The translations under genes and the position numbers were made by a program. Positions 8,601 through 17,157 of a stretch of DNA of 64,000 nucleotides are shown piece after piece. The notes under the pieces are model-generated. The model ran no database searches and was not told the DNA's origin. It was given only the letters and a program-made list of their open reading frames with translations. Positions within the stretch are counted from its first letter, which is position 1. Every line of letters begins with the position of its first letter. The DNA comes from Elusimicrobiota bacterium (lineage in GTDB: Bacteria > Elusimicrobiota > Elusimicrobia > FEN-1173), in contig JADKCG010000014.1 of the NCBI GenBank assembly GCA_016714745.1, positions 31,803-95,802 of the forward strand, given 5' to 3'.

Positions 8601-11600
8601 GCGAATCCACCGGTGGAGCTTGGGACGTTTGGGAAGTCCCCAAACCGGTTTGTGTTTTACTTGTAACCCCGGAAATTTGCGCGGGCTGGGAGACATCCTG
8701 CGCGTCGATGAAATCCTTGAACTCCTTCAGCAGTGAGGCGTAAGCCACCTTCAAAATATTGTCCTTACGCCCCTTGGACCCGGGCGTATAGACGTAGAGC
8801 CTTAATTGGGAGGCGTTGCCCGAGGGACGGAAATGACCTATTTCGCCATTATTAAAGTGAACCTGAATCCCATCTCTGACGTTGATTTTGGCAATGCCGC
8901 CTTTATAACCTGCCTTGGCAAATAGCCTCTCAATTGACGCCCTTTTTTCAGCCCACGCGGAAGCATTTGCATCGCCTTGGTTCCAAGTAGCTACGGTTTT
9001 AGCGTCTGATTTTTCGCTGTCCTTTAAAGTTACGGAACCGTCCTGATTGAATAGTAGCTCAATAGCTCCGGCCACATTTGTCGCAAAGAACCGGTCTATT
9101 TTCCCTTTGGTAACCCCAACCGCGCTCTCCTCGATGTCGATCATTGTTGCGCCTTTGTTTCCCTTAAAACGGCTTTTCACCGATGCCACCACGGAGGTCC
9201 CTTCTCTTGCGGCAATGGCGAGGACCGCAATGATCGGGAGAGTTGCATCTCGGGTTGCCAGAGGTTCAACCCATGTCGCTGTCTCTGGCGAAGTCATCCG
9301 ACTTTGTTGAAGGGTCCCGCCATTTGCTTCAGCTCCCATGACCTTAGATTTCCCCTTATTTTCAGCGGTTTCCATGGCCTCCACCACTTGGGCAGATCCG
9401 ATTTTTGTTCTTACCAAGTCGATCGGCGCCCTGGTTTTTTGGCTAAGGCCAGCAAAGAAACCTTCAAGGCCAGGGTGACTGCTGACAGGAGTGGCGAAAA
9501 AGTCCGCGCCCATATACTCCGCCGCCATCGCTCCCAACAGCTCGCCCGGCACAAATTCCACATTCAGGAACGATTTACGGAACGCCCACTGGCGTAGGGC
9601 TTCGGTTCGATCACCAAATGAAACAATCGCAAATGCCAATTCGACAACACCCACAAGGAGATCCGAAATGCGTTGGACAATTCCTTTTTTCTCAACTCCG
9701 ATCACCAGGGGACGATCACTGTCCCCATCGGTGGAAACAATGGCGTCCACAGGACCCGTTTTTTTCCATTGGTTCTCGGCAAAACCCAACAACATGGCCA
9801 AATGCTCGTCATTGATAGCTTCAGTATCAATGGGGACAAAGGTTTCGCTTGCTCCAACTTTATAAACCACCGCTCCAGCATTCTCAAGAATTTCGGGAAC
9901 GGCCTCCCGGCCAACAGCCGAATGTTGATAGAACACCACCTGAAGAGGCTTTTGATCGCGGTGCAGAGTATCCCGTTTTGTGGCCTCTTCAAACCGTCCC
10001 TTATAAGGTCCCCACCCTGCCTGCACGTCTGATTCCGGAATAACAGGGAGTTGAACATCGCTTTTAAAGAACCCATACTGATCAAACATAGAAGAGGATG
10101 CTCCCTGGCTAAGCAACTCCTCCAAAACGCCGGCAACCAGCGTATTAATTGCATCGTTATCCTCTGGGCGAAGTTCCCCATCCAATCGATTAAATTTAAA
10201 ACCGTTTCTGTAGGCAGGGATATGACTGCCTGTCGCTTCCACACCAGCCACATTTCGTGACAGGTTATACAGAGTCAAAGCCGGAGAAGATATTTTTCCT
10301 ATATATTGGGACGTAAGCCCTTCATCCGAGAGGGCCTTCGCCACAGCCTGATATAACCGAGGAGACGTGGGGCGCAGGTCAATCCCGAACGGAATATTCC
10401 CCTCCCCTAACTTGCCCGCTCTCTTAAGATGTCGAATATGTGCCAATGCGACGGCATAAATTTGAATGTCTCGCAGGTCCAAAACATCGGCCCGAACGCC
10501 GCTGGTCCCGATTTTGGGCGCCACAGGATTAAACTTAATCGTTTCTTTCAGGGTGTCTTCAGCACTTGGTGGAATGAGTTTCGGCCTGCCCGTGCTGATC
10601 TTTATTCCCACAGTAGAAGAAGCGGCGGTGTTTTTATCAAGGCGAACCAACCGAACGACGGTCGGTTGCCCTGCGTCTTCAACGAATGAGTGCGCCGGAA
10701 TAAATATGGCCCCATCCCTTCCCTCTCGAATATTCGTAATCCCAACATTTTTCCAACCGTCCGGCCTTTTGACCTCCAAAGCCACGTCAATATTTTCTCG
10801 GTTCGAAAGTATCAAAGTTTGGTCAACTGTGTTAGTCAAACCGGGCAGGCTCACCTCGCGAACTCTATCAGCCAGGGAATCTGCGCCGGCTTGTTTGCCG
10901 TTCATGTCCAATCCCCCCTGGGCGATAGGAGTGGCCTGAGTCGGTTTGGGGAGGCGATGGTTACTGTAACTCCGGTTGAAGACGCGAGAAAAAATCCTCT
11001 TGATATTCGCATTCCCATTTCCATAAAGCGCTTGGTCAACTTGGTCAGCAATATCGCTCACGTCGCCTAAATTTCCCTCTTGCTGAAGAGCGAATAGGTT
11101 ATCGACTATGCGTTGCACCCCTTCCAGAACCGTTCGGGGACCGCCCTGGAGGGATAGAAGATCATTGACAATCCCTTTGGCCTTCTCCTCTTTTGCTTGC
11201 CAGGACATCCCACCCAGGGCGAAGGGAGGCATTGGAACTGTGGCCTTGTACAGGGTCGCGGTACCTTTTGAGGCGATCAATCTGTAGCCGACCCCTTTGG
11301 GAATCATCACCGTCTGGCCACGGGTCAGCGTTAATTGACTCGAATCATCCATTCGGAGCACCAATGGGTGTTGCGCTTCCAAGACAATCAATGTTTCGAC
11401 ATCGTGCACTGGGGGTTGGATGTGCGCGCTCTCTTGTGAAATATCAATCCGGCTCAACTGAAATTCGGGTACGTCTCCAGGTTCACGATAAACTGTTTCT
11501 GTGGCCGATACTTTAATTCCGTCACGAACTGCGGGAGGTTCGCCTTGGAAAACGACAGTGTTCATCAATTCGGGAACATCGACGTGCTTCGGCGTCAATC

Positions 11601-14600
11601 CGCCCCGAAGCACATTATTCGAATTCGCCATAATTTCCATCCCGACCCCATCCAGGTAGGCGTGGGGCACGCCCGCGCTCAAATACATGGCCTTTCCTGG
11701 ATTCAAGCGAATCAGGTTCAAGAGATAGACAGAGAATACCCCTTCACGATGCTGCTCTTTTGGAAATTCGGCATAGGAACGGAGGACCCAATATTCAGGA
11801 GAAGTTTTTTGGAAAGGCGATGTGGTATTTTCCATATTCAATCGCGCCATGAGAGGCGTCAAAATGGCATCCGCCCCATCCTCGGAGAGCCCCATGATTG
11901 TCCCATAAAGATTTTTTAATTTTTTTTCCGACGGAGATAAAACAAAATCCTTTGCACCATCAATGACCAGTAACTCGGGATTGGCCTTAAACGCCGCGAC
12001 AATCTCTCCCAAAGGTTTGAACCCTCGAAGACCAAAAAATTCGGTGACTGCCACGATCAATTCTGGTTTGTGGTTGGGATCTTTGTAATTTCGATTATCC
12101 GCCTTTAAATCAACGCCCGCCTGATTTTCTTTGGCAAATCCAGATTCAGCTTGCTCTTTGTTGGGGTGCACCTGGATGGAGAGGGGTTTGCCCGCCGCCA
12201 GAACTTTAAAAAGGAATGGCAGTTGTCCGTTGTAAAGGTTCCGAGCGTGAGGAGACATAATATTTTTTCCCGCCACTTCAACCAAACTGTCCATCTTTAT
12301 TTTTGTGCCCGTAGGCAGAACGGCCTTTGAGGGCAAATCTGGATGGGCTCCGATCCAAACCTCCGCATACGGCTTGTTTTCTTCCCGGATACCTAACAGC
12401 TGGGGGATATACGCCCCTGTTCCTTGTTGTCCCCAAGCGTAGTTTTGAACCCCGGTTTCTAGGAGGACGGGTTCAGGTTTGGCCGCATAACGTTCCATAT
12501 CTATTGCTTTTTGGCGAAACGAGAAAAAGTTTTCAATGTCGGATCCTCGCCCAAAGGGAACAAGAGCGGTCAGGCCAAAAACTAAATTTGTGGCCGCGAA
12601 GGCTTGCAAGGCGGAGCTGTCAACGCCTGCCCAAATGAGGACACCCGCCAGGGCCGCGATTAAAATGTTTGCCGCGGGGCCAGCGATGGCCACCCAGGCA
12701 TTTTTGCGGAACCCGAGGTCCCCGGTTTGGACCCAAATACCTTTCGTTCCAAAAGAGAGTTGTCCGTCTTTTCCGCCTAAGCGGTTATACATCAGCAAAT
12801 GGCCCCCAAGTTCGTGCAACAATACCCCCAAAAGGCCGAACCCAACGAATGATCCCACAGCCGCTAAAGAGGCTCCAAAGAGGGCCAAAGAAATTCCAGC
12901 CACAACGGTGAGACTGACTACCAACTGACCCATCTTTAAGAAATTCCGATTTCCTTGGGTTTGGCCCGCGAATTTGCCGTCATCCCCTTTATCAGTCTTG
13001 CTTCTACTAAAGAACTCGGACACCTTCGCCATGAGGAGCATTGGGCTAAGGAAAAAAATTTTCCCGCTGTCGCGCACATAAACGGAGAAACTTCTTCCTA
13101 CTTTGCCTGAAAAACTGGCAACGAATTCTCCTAATCTGCGAGAGGCGGGGGGCGTTTGACCTTCACTGACAGCGACAGAAACAGTTTTCCTCCCGGCCTC
13201 AGTAGAGTAGACGCTGGACCCATCGACGGCCTCGCTCTCCGTGACCACCGCCGGACTAAGCGCTTTCACCGCTTCTGTAACCTGGTTGCCCGCCAATGCA
13301 GTAATAACTTCTTCACTCACTGCATTAATCGCAGCTGCTGCAGGTTCTTGACCAGGGGTGGGAGTCACCCCGGATCCATTAATCGGGGCCTTTGTTGTGA
13401 TTTTTTCTTGGGTGAACAGTTTTTCGAGGGCGGGGCGGTTTTTTAAGAAATCTAAATAATTTGAATCGGCGGACACTGCGGTGAGGGTGGGGGTGAAAAC
13501 CACGTAGGACACTTTTCCTTTCCGAAGCAAATCGGTCATGCCTTCTGTGTGGAAACCGCCGGTGAGGAGGATGGCGTTCTTTTGGCCGCTGGCTTTCATC
13601 TTGGCGAGAAGATTATCGGTTAGCGTTCTGTCTCGAGCGAGGGCGGCGTGGCAAAAACCTTCGAAGGGAACCAGGTCTTTGGGCAAATCGCCGGCATAAT
13701 TGTCGGCGCCAGGGGCCAAACGGTCCATGCGGGCGGCCATGTCCATAATCCGCGATCGGGCCTGTTGATACGTGGCCCAATCGTGGGGCGCCATTTTGAA
13801 AGCCGCCAAACTCGTGAGGCTGTGGAGGTCTTGGGCCAAATCATAGATGTTGCGCTCTTCCGGGGTACGAACAAGGGCGGTGGCCGCGTTCTCTTGGAGG
13901 GTATCCAACTCAGACAAGAGGGCTTCGGGTTTAATTTGTTCGGAAGCGAGCACATATTTGATGTAGGCGGCCATGGCGGGGAAACGCGACAGGGAAACGC
14001 CTTTCGCTTCGCAAATTGTTTGAAGCGAGTCGTAGTAACCGCCATAACTTAAACGGCCGGATTTATAAAGGAGAGTGCGTTGGACCAAGGCCGCGATTTC
14101 TTTCTCTGAAAGGGCTTTGGTGAGGCTTTCAATAAGGCGTGTCCGCTCTTTTTCCACGTCGGAAAAATTCAGGGACTTTTCCAGGGACAGGCAATGGCGA
14201 AACACCACTGTGGCTGGGAACTTCGTTGTATCTAATTTGATCGTTTTTTCCAGGAGATCCACGTATTCGGGGAGGGCCAAACTGCCGTTCTTGTATCGCG
14301 CCTGGCTTTCATCAAAGGCCTTTAACTCGGGGGAAAACACTTTTGGTTTCACCTGAGCCAATCGGTATTCCCAACTCTTAATGCGGTCCTGCACGCGTTG
14401 CTGAATCGGAAGGGAATCCTTAAAAGAGTTGAGGTTCTTTAAATAGATCCCCATTTCTTCCACGCCCCACAGGGTGGGGTCTTTTTCCGCGGTCCAACCC
14501 GCGTGTTCACCCCCGCCGATCATGTGTTCTTGCACCAGGAAGTCGGCCACGTCGCCGATCACCGCTTTGTTGGGGAATGTGCGATAGGGGGTGAGATCAA

Positions 14601-15168
14601 AAGCCCCCGTCGCGCCTTCTAGGCCCACGAGAGAAACGGCGCCGCTTCCCACAATTTCATTAATCAAGCCGGAAATGTTCATCTGGGCTTCCCGCTGTTC
14701 GTGGACGTCTTGAATGTGAACGATGAGGGGCCGATTTTCAGCGTTGGGGGCAAAATACGCTTGGGAGATAGTGCCGTGGGCCGACGAAATATGGTTTAAC
14801 CAGGCCGGCAAAGATTTCTGCTGTTCGGGGCTCAAAGAGGAATGGGCGGATGGAAGGCTGGGCCCCGAGAGGGACTCCAAACCAACACCGCCTTGGTTTT
14901 TACCGTCGAGGAACGGAAGCGCTTCTGTCAACGCTCCCGCGCCTGCGGGCAACATGGCGTATTGGGTGCCGGTTCTGGAGGAATTTCTGGACTGGGCGGC
15001 TTTCTGCCTGTCCTGCCAAAACCCCGCCTCCACAAGGGGGGACGCAAGGGTCGTGTACATGAAGGTTCCCGCCAAAAGAGCGGCCATGTTTTTTTTCGCC
15101 CCCGCCAACGACGGCATGAACACCGACTTAAGATCTCGAACAAAATGGTTCAGGATGGTGTGCATCAT
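5671..15168 (-). CDS. giant multidomain protein: HIQDVH domain, M50-like domain, ManA, phosphohexomutase, NDP-sugar pyrophosphorylase-like
   Basis: About 3,165 residues. The frame is open to 15306, but I choose the ATGATG at 15168 because AAGGAG lies 8 nt upstream and a signal-like hydrophobic segment follows (residues 28-45). Order: N-terminal domain (about 140-600) with HIQDVH near 150, LVGLEGA and LLTGGFH near 536; membrane M50-like domain (about 750-880) with HELGGH near 786 and AGPAANIL near 830; type I mannose-6-phosphate isomerase (about 905-1320: QVHPNKEQ, HKPELIVA, GVPHAYLDGVGMEIMANS); phosphohexomutase (about 1550-2130: IGTSGVRA, ATGSHIP, DGDSDRP, GEANGG, RPSGN); nucleotidyltransferase-like domain (about 2180-2680: PGKGTRMSPLT and a short beta-helix-like stretch); C-terminal region with a hydrophobic helix near 2990. 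Inferred: fructose-6-P to mannose-6-P, mannose-1-P and a nucleotide sugar in one membrane-tethered chain. Domain identities are firm by motif; whether the chain is processed is unknown. Confidence 0.85.
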   Translation of the reverse strand: MMHTILNHFVRDLKSVFMPSLAGAKKNMAALLAGTFMYTTLASPLVEAGFWQDRQKAAQSRNSSRTGTQYAMLPAGAGALTEALPFLDGKNQGGVGLESLSGPSLPSAHSSLSPEQQKSLPAWLNHISSAHGTISQAYFAPNAENRPLIVHIQDVHEQREAQMNISGLINEIVGSGAVSLVGLEGATGAFDLTPYRTFPNKAVIGDVADFLVQEHMIGGGEHAGWTAEKDPTLWGVEEMGIYLKNLNSFKDSLPIQQRVQDRIKSWEYRLAQVKPKVFSPELKAFDESQARYKNGSLALPEYVDLLEKTIKLDTTKFPATVVFRHCLSLEKSLNFSDVEKERTRLIESLTKALSEKEIAALVQRTLLYKSGRLSYGGYYDSLQTICEAKGVSLSRFPAMAAYIKYVLASEQIKPEALLSELDTLQENAATALVRTPEERNIYDLAQDLHSLTSLAAFKMAPHDWATYQQARSRIMDMAARMDRLAPGADNYAGDLPKDLVPFEGFCHAALARDRTLTDNLLAKMKASGQKNAILLTGGFHTEGMTDLLRKGKVSYVVFTPTLTAVSADSNYLDFLKNRPALEKLFTQEKITTKAPINGSGVTPTPGQEPAAAAINAVSEEVITALAGNQVTEAVKALSPAVVTESEAVDGSSVYSTEAGRKTVSVAVSEGQTPPASRRLGEFVASFSGKVGRSFSVYVRDSGKIFFLSPMLLMAKVSEFFSRSKTDKGDDGKFAGQTQGNRNFLKMGQLVVSLTVVAGISLALFGASLAAVGSFVGFGLLGVLLHELGGHLLMYNRLGGKDGQLSFGTKGIWVQTGDLGFRKNAWVAIAGPAANILIAALAGVLIWAGVDSSALQAFAATNLVFGLTALVPFGRGSDIENFFSFRQKAIDMERYAAKPEPVLLETGVQNYAWGQQGTGAYIPQLLGIREENKPYAEVWIGAHPDLPSKAVLPTGTKIKMDSLVEVAGKNIMSPHARNLYNGQLPFLFKVLAAGKPLSIQVHPNKEQAESGFAKENQAGVDLKADNRNYKDPNHKPELIVAVTEFFGLRGFKPLGEIVAAFKANPELLVIDGAKDFVLSPSEKKLKNLYGTIMGLSEDGADAILTPLMARLNMENTTSPFQKTSPEYWVLRSYAEFPKEQHREGVFSVYLLNLIRLNPGKAMYLSAGVPHAYLDGVGMEIMANSNNVLRGGLTPKHVDVPELMNTVVFQGEPPAVRDGIKVSATETVYREPGDVPEFQLSRIDISQESAHIQPPVHDVETLIVLEAQHPLVLRMDDSSQLTLTRGQTVMIPKGVGYRLIASKGTATLYKATVPMPPFALGGMSWQAKEEKAKGIVNDLLSLQGGPRTVLEGVQRIVDNLFALQQEGNLGDVSDIADQVDQALYGNGNANIKRIFSRVFNRSYSNHRLPKPTQATPIAQGGLDMNGKQAGADSLADRVREVSLPGLTNTVDQTLILSNRENIDVALEVKRPDGWKNVGITNIREGRDGAIFIPAHSFVEDAGQPTVVRLVRLDKNTAASSTVGIKISTGRPKLIPPSAEDTLKETIKFNPVAPKIGTSGVRADVLDLRDIQIYAVALAHIRHLKRAGKLGEGNIPFGIDLRPTSPRLYQAVAKALSDEGLTSQYIGKISSPALTLYNLSRNVAGVEATGSHIPAYRNGFKFNRLDGELRPEDNDAINTLVAGVLEELLSQGASSSMFDQYGFFKSDVQLPVIPESDVQAGWGPYKGRFEEATKRDTLHRDQKPLQVVFYQHSAVGREAVPEILENAGAVVYKVGASETFVPIDTEAINDEHLAMLLGFAENQWKKTGPVDAIVSTDGDSDRPLVIGVEKKGIVQRISDLLVGVVELAFAIVSFGDRTEALRQWAFRKSFLNVEFVPGELLGAMAAEYMGADFFATPVSSHPGLEGFFAGLSQKTRAPIDLVRTKIGSAQVVEAMETAENKGKSKVMGAEANGGTLQQSRMTSPETATWVEPLATRDATLPIIAVLAIAAREGTSVVASVKSRFKGNKGATMIDIEESAVGVTKGKIDRFFATNVAGAIELLFNQDGSVTLKDSEKSDAKTVATWNQGDANASAWAEKRASIERLFAKAGYKGGIAKINVRDGIQVHFNNGEIGHFRPSGNASQLRLYVYTPGSKGRKDNILKVAYASLLKEFKDFIDAQDVSQPAQISGVTSKTQTGLGTSQTSQAPPVDSPENRISHLKGLREIARENKGPVNVIAIVNGGDGEFVGKALSGQKGQLFRSDGKTTVMPFEEEPSRGQFFGLLAAIRQWKDQHDGQGLDRDHVSAGIMMPGKGTRMSPLTQWAFGIKPFIPMLIRAVKNGPWLSAAAASIFSWTLVTSRLEALGFRGIAWKWGDEPQIASRLMSSFNEDLSQTDAIRVGQATVMPSDIEDRLANNQRNSNGEFDDPVLAQLDDLAQNKEWLVIDKTTNRLLLDLRRRPLEQLIALKKSLEAGREPGSIELLTHMGSPAFSYALIEAADTVYSNEIADATQKMDVDGFLFAALTMPKDLWDNDVKSKTIVFDKKNVENNTELADAYYAKVQRLKEAVNVSRGRDATADLDLRVLNMGQSPYWGDIGQLAKARDSVSVVNDRESPNGDFARRLAMIDDVQPDQWGNIVVGNSQYPKDGTVRNSVIIDSVIHAAVRVEGAVLVNSQVGKATIAVGAVVFDSTVAELTMGPKSYAHGVLAGVGEPISVQENYTQTSIPKDPSRLDQGFEQWKADMAVDVGKDENYLSAKFDNPNSFAEKAKQMRGREVSVADAQGAIAQYRKSLAQKFAPRTKAASVSDTQNVVPAVKVLSFALTTQVTSEPIASVSLSGLMVSLLNVPAEGKAVELPEGWIAMPARQMIAWLGYATPAEQQAGIAQILNYRERAESILAAVLAEAAAAHANGKSYKTGKEINDAAMHQEMQDLARLGFWLGLNIDQAQDVIDRTYNAHRTMERIASSREVPKDTQGKPQLEVVSIKKPLTLLGLYNRIEKAIATLFAGMFLLINRAEVAIPVLPLVMGPDGVMWQPGTDQLTIDKSKSLINEINDTLGDNKTPIAIAAFDGTLTSDQIKAFLSNEGVSTENRVLILGSEIPGIHNVDGTLVDVPEILKHVGKTVYGWGALKAHFWYLQMAPKVYTNEPANLDLGEFRNIIQVILIHLGQIKPLDLDQYNDKVERYLKAQA

Positions 15169-15288
15169 TGCGCAATCTCCTTGGTTTCTACGACGGTGAA
15201 CAAGTGGCGAATCACCACCTGCCCGCTCCTGTAAAACGTCAGACAAATCCGTTGTGGACGTCATTGTCTCTTTTGTTTTTGGTTCCAT

Positions 15289-15349
15289 GTGAATACTATA
15301 ACCCAACTGACCTTAAGATCATCTTAAGAAGTTGTAAATTTATTGTAAA
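15289..15349 (-). promoter_or_regulatory. promoter and direct-repeat operator of the first giant gene
   Basis: On the minus strand two TTTACAA boxes (15349-15343 and 15338-15332, 11-bp period) run into CTTCTTAA, then 23 nt, then a TATAGT -10 (15300-15295). No good -35 is present. The second giant gene has the same arrangement with identical spacing at 26,892-26,952. Expected behaviour: activator-dependent transcription with the boxes about one helical turn apart at roughly -45 and -56. The predicted transcription start leaves a leader of about 120 nt before the ribosome-binding site at 15168. Confidence 0.6.
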
Positions 15350-15555
15350 CGTTTTCACCCGGGACCCAGCTGTCCGGGGAATTGTTCCGTAACTTCAAAA
15401 CAGACAATTTAGGAACGCAAAAGGGGGCCCCGTCGGAAGGCCTCAAAAAAAAAGCCCAGACCTAATGATTCGCTTTGCCCGGCGGGTCCCCGTTGGGTCG
15501 ACCGCGCGGCCCGGGCGCAACGTGATAAATGGGATCGATTCATCCCTTCGCTTTT

Positions 15556-15632
15556 GTGGCCTGTAGGAGCGCGGGCGTCCCGCCCGCATTCTTTGGAATG
15601 GAATCCTGTGCGGGCGAGCCGCTCGCGCTTCA
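15556..15632. repeat. GC-rich inverted pair of a dispersed repeat ('GRDARAP' type)
   Basis: GCGGGCGTCCCGCCCGC lies within this region and a degenerate inverted partner (GTGCGGGCGAGCCGCTCGC) follows about 15 nt later. Read in one minus-strand frame it gives the peptide CGRDARAPTG, a well-known spurious translation of such repeats in many genomes. No gene is supported. The whole stretch 15,353-15,728 holds no convincing coding region; 15,409-15,555 is GC-rich and unassigned. Confidence 0.5.
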
Positions 15633-15751
15633 AAATCGCGATTTGAGCAAATTGATGAAACCCCTCAGACGGTAGATGTTCCCTATCGAAGGATTTGGGC
15701 TGGTGAACCCACTCAGGTGGAGAATAGGCCTTAGGGCCCGCGCAAAAATAA

Positions 15752-16018
15752 CTATCTATTTTCTCCGGCGGCTTTTGGCCTGCGCCTGCGTTGCTCGTCA
15801 GTCACAGACTCCCGGTATGCTCCTCCCTTGTATCATGAATATACTTTTGGCAATGTTTCTCTGTTGTCAAAGGCTGGTGCGGTAGCCCGATCCTTCCTTG
15901 GTCTTAAAGACCGTGCGCGAGCGTGGGCGCCACACCCCCAATTCCATAGAAAGCCCGAACAGTTGCGAGGGCCGTTAGAGCCCGTATCCCGCAAGGAAGG
16001 GCTTCTCAGGAGGTTGTC
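15752..16018 (+). ncRNA. candidate bridge-RNA region of the IS110-family element
   Basis: No reading frame is supported here. Imperfect stems can be drawn (GGCT...AGCC at about 15,883-15,898; AGAGCCC...GGGCTTCT at about 15,977-16,006, the second just ahead of the AGGAGG ribosome-binding site). IS110-group elements are known to encode a structured bridge RNA in the non-coding end next to the transposase gene. Assignment here rests on position and element type only; the target and donor loops were not identified. Confidence 0.3.
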
Positions 16019-16996
16019 ATGAACCAAATCAGTGAATCCCTCACCCCCTCTGATATTTTCATCGGGGTTGACGTGTCTAAAACCCGCCTCGATGTTGCCG
16101 TTCATCCCTCCGGTGACAGTTTCTCCACCGATAACGACGGACCGTCCATCACGGCCCTCGTCAATCGTTTGAAAAATCTTCACCCTGCCCTCATCGTCCT
16201 GGAAGCCACCGGTGGATATGAAGTTCTCTTTGTCTCCACTGCCGGCGCCGCCGGGCTCCCTGTCGTCGTCGCCAACCCCCGCCAAGTCCGTGACTTCGCT
16301 CGCGCCACAGGCCGCCTGGCAAAAACCGACGCCATCGATGCCGATGTTCTGGCTCTCTTTGGCGAGCGGGTGCGCCCACCGGTTCGTGCTCTGCCCGACG
16401 AGGCCACGCGCCACCTCGATGCCCTCGTCACCCGCCGACACCAGATTGTCGCGATGATTACCGCCGAAGGCAACCGTCTTCCTTCCGCCCCCGACGCCCT
16501 TCGCCGCGATATCCGGGCTCACATCCATTGGCTTCAAAAAAAACTCCTGCGTCTCGACAAAGAGCTTCACGATGCCATTCTCCAAAGCCCTTTATGGAGC
16601 GAAAAAGACACTCTCCTGCAGAGCGTTCCAGGGATCGGTCCCCGCATCTCCGCCGCCCTTTTGGCCGGCGTTCCCGAACTGGGCCGCCTGGACCGTCGGC
16701 AGGCCGCCGCGCTCGTTGGAGTTGCCCCCTTCAACCAGGACAGCGGGACTCTGCGCGGACGACGAATGATCTGGGGCGGACGCGCCGCCGTTCGATCGTC
16801 TCTTTACATGGCAGCGCTCGTTGCCTCCAGGCACAATCCCATCATCTGAGACTTCTACAAACGTCTTCGTGCTGCAGGAAAACGGGCCAAGGTGGCGCTG
16901 GTCGCCTGCATGCGAAAGCTCTTGACCATTCTCAACGCTATTCTCAAGACAAAAACCAAGTGGCGGCAGGTTACTGATCATGTCCCAGCCACTTGA
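16019..16996 (+). pseudogene. IS110-family transposase with a premature stop
   Basis: The frame from ATG 16019 (AGGAGG 5 nt upstream) encodes 276 residues and stops at a TGA at 16,847-16,849. In the same frame the family C-terminus continues (DFYKRLRAAGKRAKVALVAC, then MRKLLTILNAIL) to a TGA at 16,994-16,996, a total of 325 codons, which is the normal family length. The broken codon sits where relatives have Arg, so CGA to TGA is the likely change. The RuvC-like half shows GVDVSK, LEATGGYE and TDAIDADVLA; the C-terminal half shows VPGIGPRIS and the serine-bearing FNQDSGTLRG. Probably inactive unless the stop is read through or is a sequence error. Confidence 0.8.
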
Positions 16997-17129
16997 CTTT
17001 CAAGACAGTTGCTCGCGCCTTGGCTCAGCTCAAAATCCACTCGGATAAAATGGACATTTATTTCTGCGCGGGCCCTTATGGGAGAATTTTGGGCGAAAAC
17101 AATACTCACCCCAAAAGACAAAAAGTATG

Positions 17130-17157
17130 GTATAAATTAGGCGGACTAAATTAAACC
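17130..17157 (+). promoter_or_regulatory. putative operator of the plus-strand DUF4143 ATPase gene
   Basis: Directly before the ATG lies an imperfect palindrome, AATTAGGCGGACTAAATT, inside an AT-rich TATAAATT context. There is no Shine-Dalgarno sequence, so the message may be leaderless. The core resembles the perfect palindrome before the other DUF4143 gene at 19,649-19,684 (AG-TCGACT-type centre). Confidence 0.35.

Larger units (their letters stand above)
15729..17080 (+). mobile_element. IS110/IS1111-family insertion sequence, transposase interrupted
   Basis: A DEDD-type transposase gene (16,019-16,996) is flanked by an inverted repeat: 15,729-15,751 on the left and 17,058-17,080 on the right match at 20 of 23 positions around the core AGGGCCCGCGCA. 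Repeats of this kind near the ends are known for the IS1111 subgroup. The left non-coding part is about 270 bp and the right only about 60 bp, so a bridge RNA, if present, would be expected in the left part (15,752-16,018). No target-site duplication is obvious, as usual for this family. Exact ends are uncertain because the repeats may be subterminal. Confidence 0.6.

Noticed and set aside
5671..15168. That the giant frame might be an artefact of joining separate genes by errors
   Set aside because: All domains are in one frame with no stops over 9.5 kb, linkers look protein-like, and the second giant locus repeats the same N-terminal design.
15409..15633. A 74-codon frame giving CGRDARAPTG
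   Set aside because: This peptide is a known spurious translation of a GC-rich dispersed repeat; no ribosome-binding site or family support.
15833..16585. A 250-codon minus-strand frame opposite the transposase
   Set aside because: Antisense to clear IS110 transposase motifs; no start signal or recognisable domain.
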